Assembly: GCF_000374865.1 (NCBI RefSeq) | Contig: NZ_KB895460.1 | Location: forward strand, 102,941-166,940 | Length of the DNA stretch: 64,000 bases | DNA from: Arthrobacter sp. 135MFCol5.1 | GTDB lineage: Bacteria; Actinomycetota; Actinomycetes; Actinomycetales; Micrococcaceae | Direction: 5' to 3' | Shown here: positions 26,539 to 35,053 of the stretch, in pieces | Layout: each line of letters starts with the position of its first letter | Numbering within the stretch: the first letter of the stretch is position 1 | The notes under the pieces: model-generated | Told to the model about the DNA's origin: nothing | What the model saw: the letters and a program-made list of their open reading frames with translations, nothing else | Databases searched by the model: none | Program-made: the position numbers and the translations under genes

Positions 26539-27279
26539 GTGGCACGCATCTTCATCACCGGCTCCACTGACGGGCTGGGCCTGGCGACGGCGGAGACGCT
26601 GCTCCGGGACGGCCACGAGGTGATCGTGCATGCGCGGTCCTCCCGTCGGCTCCCCGCAGTACAGCACCTGCTGGACCGCGGGGCGCAGAGCGTCGTCGGA
26701 GACCTGGCCGTCCTGGCGGACGTCAGGCAACTGGCGGCGGACGCCAACGGAATCGGCGACATCGACGCCGTCATCCACAACGCCGGCGTACTCAGCGGCC
26801 CGGCGCTGCTGCCCGTCAACGTGGTTGCCCCTTACCTGCTGACGGCCCTCATGCCCGGTCCGCGCCGCCTGGTCTACCTGAGCAGCGGCATGCACCGGGG
26901 CGGGGACGCCGGCCTAGGCGGCCTGGACTGGGAAGGGCGGACGACGACGGCCTCCTACTCCACCACCAAGCTCCAGGTCACTGCGCTGACCTTGGCGCTG
27001 GCCCGGCTGGTGCCACACGTCGCCAGCAACGCCGTCGACCCCGGCTGGGTGCCCACCCGGATGGGTGGCCGGTCGGCGCCTGACAGCCTGGAACTGGGCC
27101 ACCGCACCCAGGAGTGGCTGGCCACCAGCGATGATGCGGAGGCCTTGGCCAGCGGCGGCTACTGGTTTCACCAGGAGCGGCAAACCCCGCATCCGGCAGC
27201 CGGCGACCCCCGTTTCCAGGATGCTTTGCTGGCGCAGCTCGCGGACTGCACCGGCACCACCCTGGAAGCGCTCAGCTAG
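26539..27279 (+). CDS. short-chain dehydrogenase/reductase
   Basis: A protein of about 246 residues with the Rossmann motif TGSTDGLG at the N-terminus, NAG in strand 4, and the catalytic YSTTK (Tyr-x-x-x-Lys). GTG 26539 with AAGGAAAGG upstream gives MARIFITGSTDGLG; the frame extends upstream to 26491 but lacks a better site. It is last in the ABC/hydrolase operon. Its substrate is unknown; an alcohol or aldehyde released after glycoside hydrolysis is one possibility. The gene ends five bases before the convergent GH32 gene. Confidence 0.85.
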   Translation: MARIFITGSTDGLGLATAETLLRDGHEVIVHARSSRRLPAVQHLLDRGAQSVVGDLAVLADVRQLAADANGIGDIDAVIHNAGVLSGPALLPVNVVAPYLLTALMPGPRRLVYLSSGMHRGGDAGLGGLDWEGRTTTASYSTTKLQVTALTLALARLVPHVASNAVDPGWVPTRMGGRSAPDSLELGHRTQEWLATSDDAEALASGGYWFHQERQTPHPAAGDPRFQDALLAQLADCTGTTLEALS

Positions 27280-27284
27280 ACCGT

Positions 27285-28223
27285 TCAGAAGGCACGGATG
27301 GTGATTCCGGAAAAGACGGCCGGTCCCCCGTCACTGTAGAACGAGATGCCGGTATCGCCGCCGGTGAACTGCACCTGCTGCGACAAAACCGTGTGCCCGG
27401 CGTTCACGAACACCTCCACGCTCTGGGTGTCCACGAAGATGCGCAGGTGCACGGACCTGGCGGCGGCGTCAATGGGGGCCGCGGCACGGGTATACGGCAC
27501 CAGTGAGTAGCCGGCAAGGTCCGAGGGTGCGCGGTCGACGTAGAGCTCAGCACCGTATTTGCCGATATTTGTGTGGCGGGCACCGTCCGCGGAGCGGCCG
27601 ACGGACACGCCCACGCCCAGCGCGTGGTTGGGGTAGTCGAAGTTGCGTTTCAGCTGCCAGTCCCGCAGGTTCACGGATGTGTAGAAGGCGGCGTACCGGG
27701 CGCGGCCGATCACGCACACCCATTCGTTGCGGGCAGCGTCCCAGTGGATCTTGGGGTCCCGGAACCATTCCGCGTTGTCGATCTCTGCCTGTGTGGTGGC
27801 CGCCCGGCCGTCCGTGTTGACGATTACCGGGTCCGCGAGGGCCGTGAACGTGTAACCGCCGTCGGTGGACCAGTAGAGGTATTGCTCCTGGTATTTCCTG
27901 ATGCCGTCCGTGGGCTGCGTGGCGAGCACGACGATCGCTCCGGCGCCGAAGCCTGCGGTGTTGGCGGTGTCCACCACTGCGGATCCGGACCACACGGGAA
28001 AATCGGGCTGCAGCGGCAGCGCCACGCCGTGATGGGTGAAGGCCACGGCGTCGGTGGTGCTGGCATGGTCCCACCCGCCCTGCCCGTTGTTTTGCGTGGA
28101 ATGCAGGTAGTACAGGTGGTGGGCCCCGTTGACGAATACCGGCCGCTGGGGGTCGCACAGCCATCCCGATGGCGGGGTCATGTGGAAGACCGCGCGCAGG
28201 GAATCCCGGGCGGCCGTGGGCAC
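27285..28223 (-). CDS. GH32 fructosidase with internal deletion, probably inactive
   Basis: A 312-residue GH32-type protein, far shorter than the usual 480-520. It keeps the nucleophile region (SGWLCDPQRPVF, variant of WMNDPNG), the WSGSAVVD segment and the FRDPKIHW (RDP) motif. After NFDYPNHALG the sequence jumps directly to the C-terminal beta-sandwich (SVGRSADGARHTNIGKYG...YVDRAPSDLAGYS). The stretch that normally contains the ECPD catalytic acid is absent, while the reading frame is preserved. Hydrolysis of beta-fructosides is therefore unlikely; a fructan-binding role or decay are alternatives. The start is a GTG at 28223, divergent from an intact GH32 gene. No signal peptide is seen. 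Confidence 0.72.
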   Translation of the reverse strand: MPTAARDSLRAVFHMTPPSGWLCDPQRPVFVNGAHHLYYLHSTQNNGQGGWDHASTTDAVAFTHHGVALPLQPDFPVWSGSAVVDTANTAGFGAGAIVVLATQPTDGIRKYQEQYLYWSTDGGYTFTALADPVIVNTDGRAATTQAEIDNAEWFRDPKIHWDAARNEWVCVIGRARYAAFYTSVNLRDWQLKRNFDYPNHALGVGVSVGRSADGARHTNIGKYGAELYVDRAPSDLAGYSLVPYTRAAAPIDAAARSVHLRIFVDTQSVEVFVNAGHTVLSQQVQFTGGDTGISFYSDGGPAVFSGITIRAF

Positions 28224-28238
28224 CTCGGAAAGTATTTT

Positions 28239-28256
28239 TGCTAAAACGCTTGATCA
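28239..28256. promoter_or_regulatory. LacI-type operator, left copy, GH32 divergent promoter
   Basis: TGCTAAAACGCTTGATCA is the inverted counterpart of the site at 28284-28301 (16 of 18 positions agree when reverse-complemented). Centred on CG as in LacI-family operators, it lies 16 bp upstream of the truncated GH32 start and overlaps a TTGATC -35-like element (28250-28255) of the rightward promoter. Confidence 0.65.
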
Positions 28257-28272
28257 GCGCCTGCTTTCACGC

Positions 28273-28278
28273 TAGCTT
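28273..28278 (+). promoter_or_regulatory. candidate -10 of the rightward GH32 promoter
   Basis: TAGCTT lies 17 bp after TTGATC (28250-28255). Transcription would begin near 28285, inside the right-hand operator, as expected for repression by a LacI-type protein. Confidence 0.4.
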
Positions 28279-28283
28279 CTAGG

Positions 28284-28301
28284 TGATCAAACGCTTTAGC
28301 A
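28284..28301. promoter_or_regulatory. LacI-type operator, right copy, GH32 divergent promoter
   Basis: TGATCAAACGCTTTAGCA shares the core TCAAACGCTT with the site at 37655-37666 ahead of the nucleoside operon. The LacI regulator encoded at 32987 downstream in this operon is the best candidate to bind. Confidence 0.65.
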
Positions 28302-28318
28302 GAACGACATCACCGCTG

Positions 28319-29755
28319 ATGAGCTACCCAGTCTTCTTCCAGCCCGCCGATGCGTGGGTTGGAGACCTTATCCCCTTCCAGAAGGATGGCGAGTTCTGGC
28401 TCTTCTATCTTCATGAAGTGCGCGCCGATCCGAAGCCCGGTACGGCGTGGAACCTGGTGACCACCAAAGACCTCACGCAGTTCCAGGACCATGGCGTGGC
28501 CCTCCACCACGGCACCGCAGACGACCTGGACTTCAACTGCTATACCGGCAGCATCGTCGCCGACGAGTCCGGCGTCCACCACCTCTTCTACACCGGCCAG
28601 AACCCGGCCAACCTCGGCCCCGGCGGCCTGCCCCTGCAACTGGTCATGCATGCCACCAGCACCGACGGGATGGCCACCTGGACCAAGCACCCCGAACTCA
28701 CCTTCGGCGCCCCGGACGGGTACGATTCCGCAGACTGGCGGGACCCCTTCGTCTTCCGCGATGAGGCAGCCGGCGTGTGGCGAATGCTCCTTGCCGCCAG
28801 GCACTCCACCGGACCGGAACGCCGCCGGGGCGTGATCGCGCAGTGCGTCTCCACCGACCTGATGACCTGGTCCCACGCCGAACCCTTCTGGGATCCCCGC
28901 CGGTACATCACCCATGAGTGCCCCGACGTGTTCCAGTGGGGCGGCTGGTGGTACATGGTCTACTCGGAGTTCTCCGAAACCTTCACCACCCGGTACCGGA
29001 TGGCCACGAGCCCCGACGGCCCGTGGACCGTTCCGGCCCGGGACAGCATCGACGGGCGCGCCTTCTACGCTGCAAAAACGGCGGAGCGGGACGGCAGGCG
29101 GTTCTTCTTCGGCTGGATCGCCAGCAAGGAAGGAAATTCCGACGACGGCGCCTGGCAGTGGGCGGGCACCATGGCCGTGCTGGAGGCCCGCCAAAACGCC
29201 GACGGGACGTTGGCGTTCGGGTTCGCCGACGAACTGGTGGACAGCTTCTGGGACAACGTCCCGCTTGAGCTTGGAAGCGGGCTGCCCCTCCGGCTGGACG
29301 TCCCGGACGGCTACGCTGCCGCCATGTCTGCGAATCCGATGCCCACGCAGTTCTACGCCAAGGCGGTGCTGGACATCGGCCCCGGCACCACGGAATGCGG
29401 GCTGCTGCTGCGGTCGACCGCGGACGGCGACCACTCCTACGTCCTCCGCCTCGAACCGAAACGCGGCCGCCTGGTGTTCGACCGCTGGCCACGAGCCGTC
29501 ACCGGCGACGCCCAATGGCACGTCTCGGGCGACGTCCCGTACGCCATAGAACTTGAACGCCCGTGCGACCTCGCACCCGGACGCCACACGCTGGAAGTGG
29601 TGGTGGACGGCGATCTGTGCGTCGCCGTCGTGGACCGGCAGGTGGCCCTGAGTACCCGCATCTACGACCTCCCCACCGGTGCACTGGGCGTGTTCGCGGG
29701 CGAAGGTTCGGTCACTGTCACAGATCTCGAAGTCCGCAAGCGCACCGACAACTGA
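28319..29755 (+). CDS. GH32-family beta-fructosidase, intracellular
   Basis: A protein of about 478 residues starting MSYPVFFQPADAW. The N-terminal AWVGDLIPF supplies the nucleophile Asp in a diverged form of the WMNDPN motif. SADWRDPFVF carries RDP, and THECPDVFQWGGWW carries the ECPD acid/base, all in order, with a C-terminal beta-sandwich from about residue 320 (YVLRLEPKRGRLVFD). It should cleave terminal beta-fructosyl units of sucrose, fructan or related oligosaccharides. No signal peptide is present, so the substrate must be imported, presumably by the ABC genes that follow. The frame extends upstream to GTG 28283, but that codon lies inside the operator. Confidence 0.85.
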   Translation: MSYPVFFQPADAWVGDLIPFQKDGEFWLFYLHEVRADPKPGTAWNLVTTKDLTQFQDHGVALHHGTADDLDFNCYTGSIVADESGVHHLFYTGQNPANLGPGGLPLQLVMHATSTDGMATWTKHPELTFGAPDGYDSADWRDPFVFRDEAAGVWRMLLAARHSTGPERRRGVIAQCVSTDLMTWSHAEPFWDPRRYITHECPDVFQWGGWWYMVYSEFSETFTTRYRMATSPDGPWTVPARDSIDGRAFYAAKTAERDGRRFFFGWIASKEGNSDDGAWQWAGTMAVLEARQNADGTLAFGFADELVDSFWDNVPLELGSGLPLRLDVPDGYAAAMSANPMPTQFYAKAVLDIGPGTTECGLLLRSTADGDHSYVLRLEPKRGRLVFDRWPRAVTGDAQWHVSGDVPYAIELERPCDLAPGRHTLEVVVDGDLCVAVVDRQVALSTRIYDLPTGALGVFAGEGSVTVTDLEVRKRTDN

Positions 29756-29820
29756 ATACCCATCCTCCATTCCATCCGACCCGTTCCAACGATCCGTTCA
29801 ATCAAGGGAGATTGCCCCAA

Positions 29821-31155
29821 ATGAAAAACCTGCTCCGCGCTGCCGCCGTCGCAGCCGCCACCGCCCTGGCACTGACCGCCTGTGGCGGCGGCAGTTCCAC
29901 GAATTCCTCCGACGTCAGCCCCACCGGCGAGATGAAGCCCCATGAAATCTCCTGGCTCCTCTCCCGCCCGGCAGATGGCGCCGTCATCAACATCATGAAG
30001 AAGCTGGCCGACGAATACGCCGCGGACCACCCCGGCTTCAAGCTGAACCTGATCACCACCCCTGACCGGCCCTCCTACATCCAGAAGCTTGAGACCCTGG
30101 CCGCGGCCAACAAGCTTCCCGAACTTTTCGACACCGATGCCACCCCGTTCGCCCAGCAGCTGGCCAAACAGGGCAAGATGCTCGACGCCGAGAAGCTGCT
30201 GAAATCCCTGGACATCTACGGCAACTACCGCCCCGGGGCACTGGACTACCAGCGCTTCGACGACGGCTCCCTTTACATGATTCCGTTCCAGTTCGAGCTG
30301 GAGTTCATGTGGTACAACAAGGCACTGCTGGCCAAGGCCGGCGTGGCCGTACCCAAGTCCCTGGACGATATCCCCGCCATGTGCACCGCCCTGCGCAGCA
30401 AGGGAATCACCCCCATTGCCATCGACGGCCAGGACCAATGGCCGCTGGAGCGGTACGTCGCCTACCAGCCGTTCCGCGAAGCCGGCCCCGGCTTTGTGCA
30501 GAAACTGAAAAAGGGCGATGCCAAGTTCAGCGATGCCGCCGGGCAGAAGACCGTCAACTGGATGGCCGAACTGGGTAAAGCCAAGTGCTTCCAGGACGGC
30601 TTCTCCGCCCAGGGCTACTCCGACGCGCAGAACCAGTTCACCTCCGGCCAGGCCGCCATGTACAACATCGGAACCTGGGAGCTGCCCAGCCTGGCCACCG
30701 ACAAGCTCAACCCCGCCGTCCGCAACGACGTCGACTTCTTCACCCTGCCCACCACCGCAGGATCGGTGACGGCGGCGAACGAGTTCGTCTCGCCGTCGGG
30801 CATTGGCATGGCCGTCAACGCCAAGACCTACGATCCCCTGGTCAGCGACTTCCTGAAGTTCGCCCTGAAGAAGTACCCCGCCCAATACGCGGCCACCGGC
30901 GCACTGTCGCCCACCACCGACGTCCAGACCACCGTCCCCGCCAACGCCACGCCGCTGTTCCAAAAGGCCCTGGACCAGGCAAAGGACCTCGGGTCCAAGC
31001 AGGCCATGCCGTGGGACACCCAGCTGGACCCCACCACCAACGGCCGGCTCCAGCAGGAACTGGTCCTGCTGGTCCAGGGCGAGGTCACTCCCCAGCAGTT
31101 CACGGAAACCCTGGACAGCACCATCGCCCAGAACGCCCCCAAGTTCTTCAAGTAA
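29821..31155 (+). CDS. sugar ABC transporter substrate-binding lipoprotein
   Basis: A 444-residue solute-binding protein with a classical lipoprotein signal (MKNLLRAAAVAAATALALTAC; Cys near residue 21). Binding-protein features include WYNKALLAKAGVAVPKSLDD and YNIGTWELP, as in family-1 sugar binders. It starts at ATG 29821, 65 bp after the GH32 stop, with GGGAG upstream. It likely captures fructo-oligosaccharides or sucrose-like sugars for the intracellular fructosidase. Confidence 0.9.
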   Translation: MKNLLRAAAVAAATALALTACGGGSSTNSSDVSPTGEMKPHEISWLLSRPADGAVINIMKKLADEYAADHPGFKLNLITTPDRPSYIQKLETLAAANKLPELFDTDATPFAQQLAKQGKMLDAEKLLKSLDIYGNYRPGALDYQRFDDGSLYMIPFQFELEFMWYNKALLAKAGVAVPKSLDDIPAMCTALRSKGITPIAIDGQDQWPLERYVAYQPFREAGPGFVQKLKKGDAKFSDAAGQKTVNWMAELGKAKCFQDGFSAQGYSDAQNQFTSGQAAMYNIGTWELPSLATDKLNPAVRNDVDFFTLPTTAGSVTAANEFVSPSGIGMAVNAKTYDPLVSDFLKFALKKYPAQYAATGALSPTTDVQTTVPANATPLFQKALDQAKDLGSKQAMPWDTQLDPTTNGRLQQELVLLVQGEVTPQQFTETLDSTIAQNAPKFFK

Positions 31156-31164
31156 AGGTCCGCC

Positions 31165-32046
31165 ATGCTGCCCAACAGGTCACGGACATCGGTCCTGGTC
31201 TTCCTGCTCCCGCCGCTGCTGCTCTATGGCGCTGCGGTCCTCTTCCCCATCCTGCAGTCCCTGTTCCTGAGCTTCTTCTCCTGGAACGGCATCAGCGAGA
31301 TGGAATTCGTCGGCCTGGCGAACTACATCCGGATGTTCGTCGGCGATGACATCTTCTGGCGGGCGTTCCTGAACGCGCTGATCTACCTCGCCATCTGCCT
31401 GGTGCTGCAGCTCGGGGGTGCCCTGGCAGTCGCCAGCCTCCTTACCTCCCTCCGCCGCGGACGGGAGCTCATCAAGACCCTCTACCTGCTGCCGGCCGTG
31501 ATTTCCACGGTGGCCATTGCCTTCCTGTTCGTCCGGATCTACTCGCTGGAACCAGTGGGGCTGCTGAACCAGCTGCTCCACTGGATCGGACTGGGCAGCC
31601 TGGAACGGCCGTGGCTTTCGGATGTGAACACGGTCCTGGCGGCCGTGTCCGCACCGGAAGGCTGGCGGTTCACCGGGTTGTACATGCTGATCATCTACGC
31701 GGCACTGCTCGCGGTGCCCAAGGAACTGGAGGAAGCGGCCGTCCTGGACGGCGCGTCCCGCTGGACCCTGTTCAGCAAGATCCGGTTCCCGTACATCCGC
31801 CCGGTGTGGATCACCACCACCATCATGGCCACCACGTACGGCCTGCGGGGGTTCGACATCCCCTACCTGATGACCAACGGCGGTCCGGGGCAGTCCTCCG
31901 AACTGCTCACCACCTATATGTACAAGACGGCGTTCACCAGCACGGACTTTGGCTATGCGAGCACCATCTCGGTGTTTATCGTCATCGAGTGCCTGGCCGC
32001 CGTCGGCCTCATCCTGTTCCTGCTGAAGCGAAAGGCAGACGCATGA
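31165..32046 (+). CDS. sugar ABC transporter permease 1 (fructoside system)
   Basis: A 293-residue membrane protein with six helices and an EAA loop LEEAAVLDGASRWTLFSKIRFPYIRP. It starts nine bases after the binding-protein stop and its TGA overlaps the next ATG (ATGA). It is MalF-like and pairs with the following permease. Confidence 0.9.
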   Translation: MLPNRSRTSVLVFLLPPLLLYGAAVLFPILQSLFLSFFSWNGISEMEFVGLANYIRMFVGDDIFWRAFLNALIYLAICLVLQLGGALAVASLLTSLRRGRELIKTLYLLPAVISTVAIAFLFVRIYSLEPVGLLNQLLHWIGLGSLERPWLSDVNTVLAAVSAPEGWRFTGLYMLIIYAALLAVPKELEEAAVLDGASRWTLFSKIRFPYIRPVWITTTIMATTYGLRGFDIPYLMTNGGPGQSSELLTTYMYKTAFTSTDFGYASTISVFIVIECLAAVGLILFLLKRKADA

Positions 32047-32948
32047 TCACCCAGGCAGCCCCGCCCGCCCAGCCGCCCGCCGTCGTACCTCCCACGCCCG
32101 CCGTGAGGCGCCGCAAGCGCCGGCCGGACCTGTTCCGCACACTCTCCCGCGTGCTGATCACGCTCATCGTGATCGTGCAGGTGTATCCGCTGGCCTGGCA
32201 GTTCCTGACCAGCCTGCGCAGCGAACACGACTTCGCCACCGGCGACCCCTTCGCGTTGCCGAGTTCGCTGACGTGGGAGAACTACGCCCGGGCCTTCGAA
32301 ACCGGCGACCTGGGCCGGAACATCCTGAACAGCTTCGTGGTGACCATGGGCGCCAACGTGCTCATCGTCCTGCTGGGGATGATGGCCGCCTATGCCATTC
32401 AGGTGCTGGGGTTCCGGCTCAGCAAGCTGGTCCGCGGGCTGTTCCTCATCGGCATCATCGTCCCGGTGCAGATCGCCCTGGTTCCGCTGTTCATCGACTA
32501 CTCGCAGGTGAACCTGCTGGATACGTACCAGTCGATGATCATCCCGCTGGCCGGTTTCTCCCTGCCCATGTCCGTCTATCTGTTCTCCTCGTTCTACGAA
32601 TATATTCCCAAGGAGACATATGAGGCGGCATCCCTGGACGGTGCGGGACCGTACCGGATCTTCGGCCTGATCACGCTGCCACTGTCAGTGAACACGGTGG
32701 TCACCGTGGTCCTGGTGAACAGCATCTTCATCTGGAACGACTTCATTTTCGCCAACACGTTCGTGCTCTCCGAGGACCTCAAGACCATCCCCCTGGGCCT
32801 GCAGAACTACATCGGCGCCATGGGCAAGGTGGACTGGACGGCAACCTTTGCGGCCGTGTGCGTGACCATCACCCCGCTCCTGCTGGTGTTCCTGGTGCTC
32901 AACAAGGCCATGATCCAGGGGCTCGAGAGCGGAGCGACCAAGGGATGA
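32043..32948 (+). CDS. sugar ABC transporter permease 2 (fructoside system)
   Basis: A 301-residue MalG-like permease with a 30-residue Pro/Arg-rich cytoplasmic N-terminus, six helices and an EAA loop YEAASLDGAGPYRIFGLITLPLS. No ATP-binding gene follows; the next gene is a LacI regulator. The transporter must therefore borrow an ATPase, for example the MsmK-like one at 22851. Confidence 0.9.
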   Translation: MITQAAPPAQPPAVVPPTPAVRRRKRRPDLFRTLSRVLITLIVIVQVYPLAWQFLTSLRSEHDFATGDPFALPSSLTWENYARAFETGDLGRNILNSFVVTMGANVLIVLLGMMAAYAIQVLGFRLSKLVRGLFLIGIIVPVQIALVPLFIDYSQVNLLDTYQSMIIPLAGFSLPMSVYLFSSFYEYIPKETYEAASLDGAGPYRIFGLITLPLSVNTVVTVVLVNSIFIWNDFIFANTFVLSEDLKTIPLGLQNYIGAMGKVDWTATFAAVCVTITPLLLVFLVLNKAMIQGLESGATKG

Positions 32949-32986
32949 CGGCACCTGCTGCTGGATATACTCCTGAAGGAGGGCAG

Positions 32987-34066
32987 ATGAGTTCAATGGA
33001 GAATGGTGCGGGCGCGGCCGGCGGCGCGCCGCAGGATCCGCCGCACGCGCCGGAGCGGGCCCACCCCGTGACCCTCCGCGAGGTCGCGGAAGCGGCCGGT
33101 GTTTCCACCGCCACGGTATCGCTGGTGGTCAACAAGAAGAAGGACGCCCGCATTGCCGAGGAAACCCGGCGGCGGGTGAAGGAGGCCCTCCGCACCTTGG
33201 GCTACCGGCCCAACGCGATGGCAAAGACCCTGGTCAGCGGCACCTCCAAGTTCATCGGGCTGGTGGCCGACGGCGTGGCCACCACGCCCTTTGCCGGCCA
33301 GATCATCCACGGGGCGCAGGACGAGGCGTGGAAGCACGGGTATGCGCTGCTCATTGCCAATACCGAGGGCAACGGCGAGCTGGAGCAGGACGCCATCAGC
33401 ATGATGCTCGAATACAAGGTCCGCGGCATCCTCTACTCCACCTGGTTCCACCGGGCCACCGATATCCCGGCCCCGCTGCGCGAAGCCGACTTTGTGCTGG
33501 TGAACTGCTTTTCGAACGAGCCGGGCGCCCGGGCCGTCGTCCCGGACGAGGTCCAGGGTGGCCGCTCGGCAACGGAGATCCTGCTGCGGAACGGCCACCG
33601 GCGCATCGCGTTCATCAATGCCACCATTCCGGCGCCGGCCAAGGATGGCCGGCTGGCCGGATACCGGCAGGCCCTGGAGGAGGCGGGCGTCCCGTTCGAT
33701 CCGGCCCTGGTGATGGAGTCCTATCCGGACCAGGAAGGCGGCTACCGGGCCACGGCGGAGCTGCTCAAACGGGATGTCACCGCCGTGTTCTGCTACAACG
33801 ACCGAATGGCCATGGGCCTCTATGACGGCCTGCGGGAACACGGCCTGGCCATCCCGGACGACATGGCGGTGGTGGGGTTCGACAACCAGGAAGTGATTGC
33901 CGCCCACCTGCGCCCGCCGCTGTCCACGGTTGCCCTGCCGCATTACGAGTTGGGCGCTGCGGGTGTCCGCATGCTTCTGGGCCTCGACCCTGCCGTCGAC
34001 GGGGCGGCGAAGATCCACTGCCCCGCCGTCGAACGGACCTCCGTCCAGACCAAGGCCCGGGCGTAG
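32987..34066 (+). CDS. LacI-family transcriptional regulator
   Basis: A 359-residue repressor with an N-terminal HTH (VTLREVAEAAGVSTATVSLVVNKK) preceded by a Gly/Ala/Pro-rich extension, the hinge helix NAMAKTL and a periplasmic-binding-like effector domain containing CYNDRMAMGLYDGL and VVGFDNQEVIAAHLRPPLST. ATG 32987 sits behind AAGGAGGG; ATG 32945, overlapping the permease stop, lacks one. Located at the end of the fructoside operon, it is the likely ligand of the TCAAACGCTT sites at 28.2 kb and perhaps 37.6 kb. Confidence 0.9.
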   Translation: MSSMENGAGAAGGAPQDPPHAPERAHPVTLREVAEAAGVSTATVSLVVNKKKDARIAEETRRRVKEALRTLGYRPNAMAKTLVSGTSKFIGLVADGVATTPFAGQIIHGAQDEAWKHGYALLIANTEGNGELEQDAISMMLEYKVRGILYSTWFHRATDIPAPLREADFVLVNCFSNEPGARAVVPDEVQGGRSATEILLRNGHRRIAFINATIPAPAKDGRLAGYRQALEEAGVPFDPALVMESYPDQEGGYRATAELLKRDVTAVFCYNDRMAMGLYDGLREHGLAIPDDMAVVGFDNQEVIAAHLRPPLSTVALPHYELGAAGVRMLLGLDPAVDGAAKIHCPAVERTSVQTKARA

Positions 34067-34084
34067 CCCCCGGCTGGCGAAGGG

Positions 34085-35053
34085 TCAGGACGCGCGGAGG
34101 CGGCGTTCGACGTCGGCCGTCTCCGGGTACGCCGCCTGGGTGCCTTTCCGGGTGGTGGCCAGGGCAGCCGCCACAGAGGCGAAGGCGGCGGCTTCGGCGA
34201 GGGCGTCTCCGGCGGCCAGCCGGACGGCAACCGCTCCCGTGAAGGCGTCGCCGGCTCCGGTGGTGTCCACGGCGTCCACGCGCGTGGGCGCCACGAAGGT
34301 TACCTGGGCGCCTGGAGCCGCCTCCGAATCCAGCACCACGGACCCGTGCGCGCCGAGGGTCACCAGGACCTGCCGGATCCCACGCCCGGCAAACCGCTCC
34401 CGGACCGCATCCCATTGCGCCGCGTGGGCGTCCGCGCCCGGGACCGAAGCCCCGGGGCCAAGGAACAGCGCCGCCTCGTGGGCGTTCACCAGCAGGACGT
34501 CTGTCAGTTCAGCCAGCTCCGCCGGAATGTGCGCGTACGGTGACAGATTCAGCAGAACGGTTGCGCCGGCGTCGTGCCCTGCCTGGGCTGCGGCCAGCAC
34601 GGTGGGCATGGCCACCTCCAGGCAGAGGCTGACGACGGCGGCACCGTCCAGGACGTCCGCGGCGCCGGCGACGTCGGCCGGGGACAGGGTGCCGTTGGCT
34701 CCGGCGGAGATGATGATGTTGTTCTCGCCGTGGGCGTCCACGGCGATCACCGCGACGCCGGTGGGTTCGCTGGAGGTCCGCACGTGCCCCACGTCCACCC
34801 CTGCACCGGCAACCGAGGCCTGGAGCATGTTGCCGTTGGCGTCATCCCCCACGGCACCCACCAGGCTGACGTGTCCGCCCAGCCGGCCCGCGGCCACGGC
34901 CTGGTTGGCGCTCTTGCCGCCCGGGTTCACGGCGAATCCGTTGCCGTGCACCGTCTCGCCGGGCTGCGGCAGGCGTTCGCAGTAGATGGTCAGGTCTGCA
35001 TTCAAGGAGCCGACGACGACGATCCGGCCGGTGTTCTGCGCCGCGGCACTCAC
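34085..35053 (-). CDS. rbsK: ribokinase
   Basis: A 322-residue PfkB-fold kinase whose sequence follows ribokinase: VVGSLNADLTIYCERLPQPGETVHGNGFAVNPGGKSANQAVAA region at the N-terminus and DTTGAGDAFTGAVAVRLAAG near the C-terminus carrying the catalytic Asp. It phosphorylates ribose released by the nucleoside hydrolase of the same operon. It overlaps the MFS stop by four bases. Its 3' end is 18 bp from the convergent LacI gene. Confidence 0.92.
   Translation of the reverse strand: MSAAAQNTGRIVVVGSLNADLTIYCERLPQPGETVHGNGFAVNPGGKSANQAVAAGRLGGHVSLVGAVGDDANGNMLQASVAGAGVDVGHVRTSSEPTGVAVIAVDAHGENNIIISAGANGTLSPADVAGAADVLDGAAVVSLCLEVAMPTVLAAAQAGHDAGATVLLNLSPYAHIPAELAELTDVLLVNAHEAALFLGPGASVPGADAHAAQWDAVRERFAGRGIRQVLVTLGAHGSVVLDSEAAPGAQVTFVAPTRVDAVDTTGAGDAFTGAVAVRLAAGDALAEAAAFASVAAALATTRKGTQAAYPETADVERRLRAS

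Noticed and set aside
28283..28318. GTG 28283 as start of the intact GH32 gene
   Set aside because: It lies inside the operator and near the predicted transcription start; MSYPVFFQP at 28319 fits the family.
28310..29770. A 486-codon open frame antisense to the intact GH32 gene
   Set aside because: It is a GC-rich shadow of the GH32 gene; the product is Gly/Val/Arg-rich without any family features.
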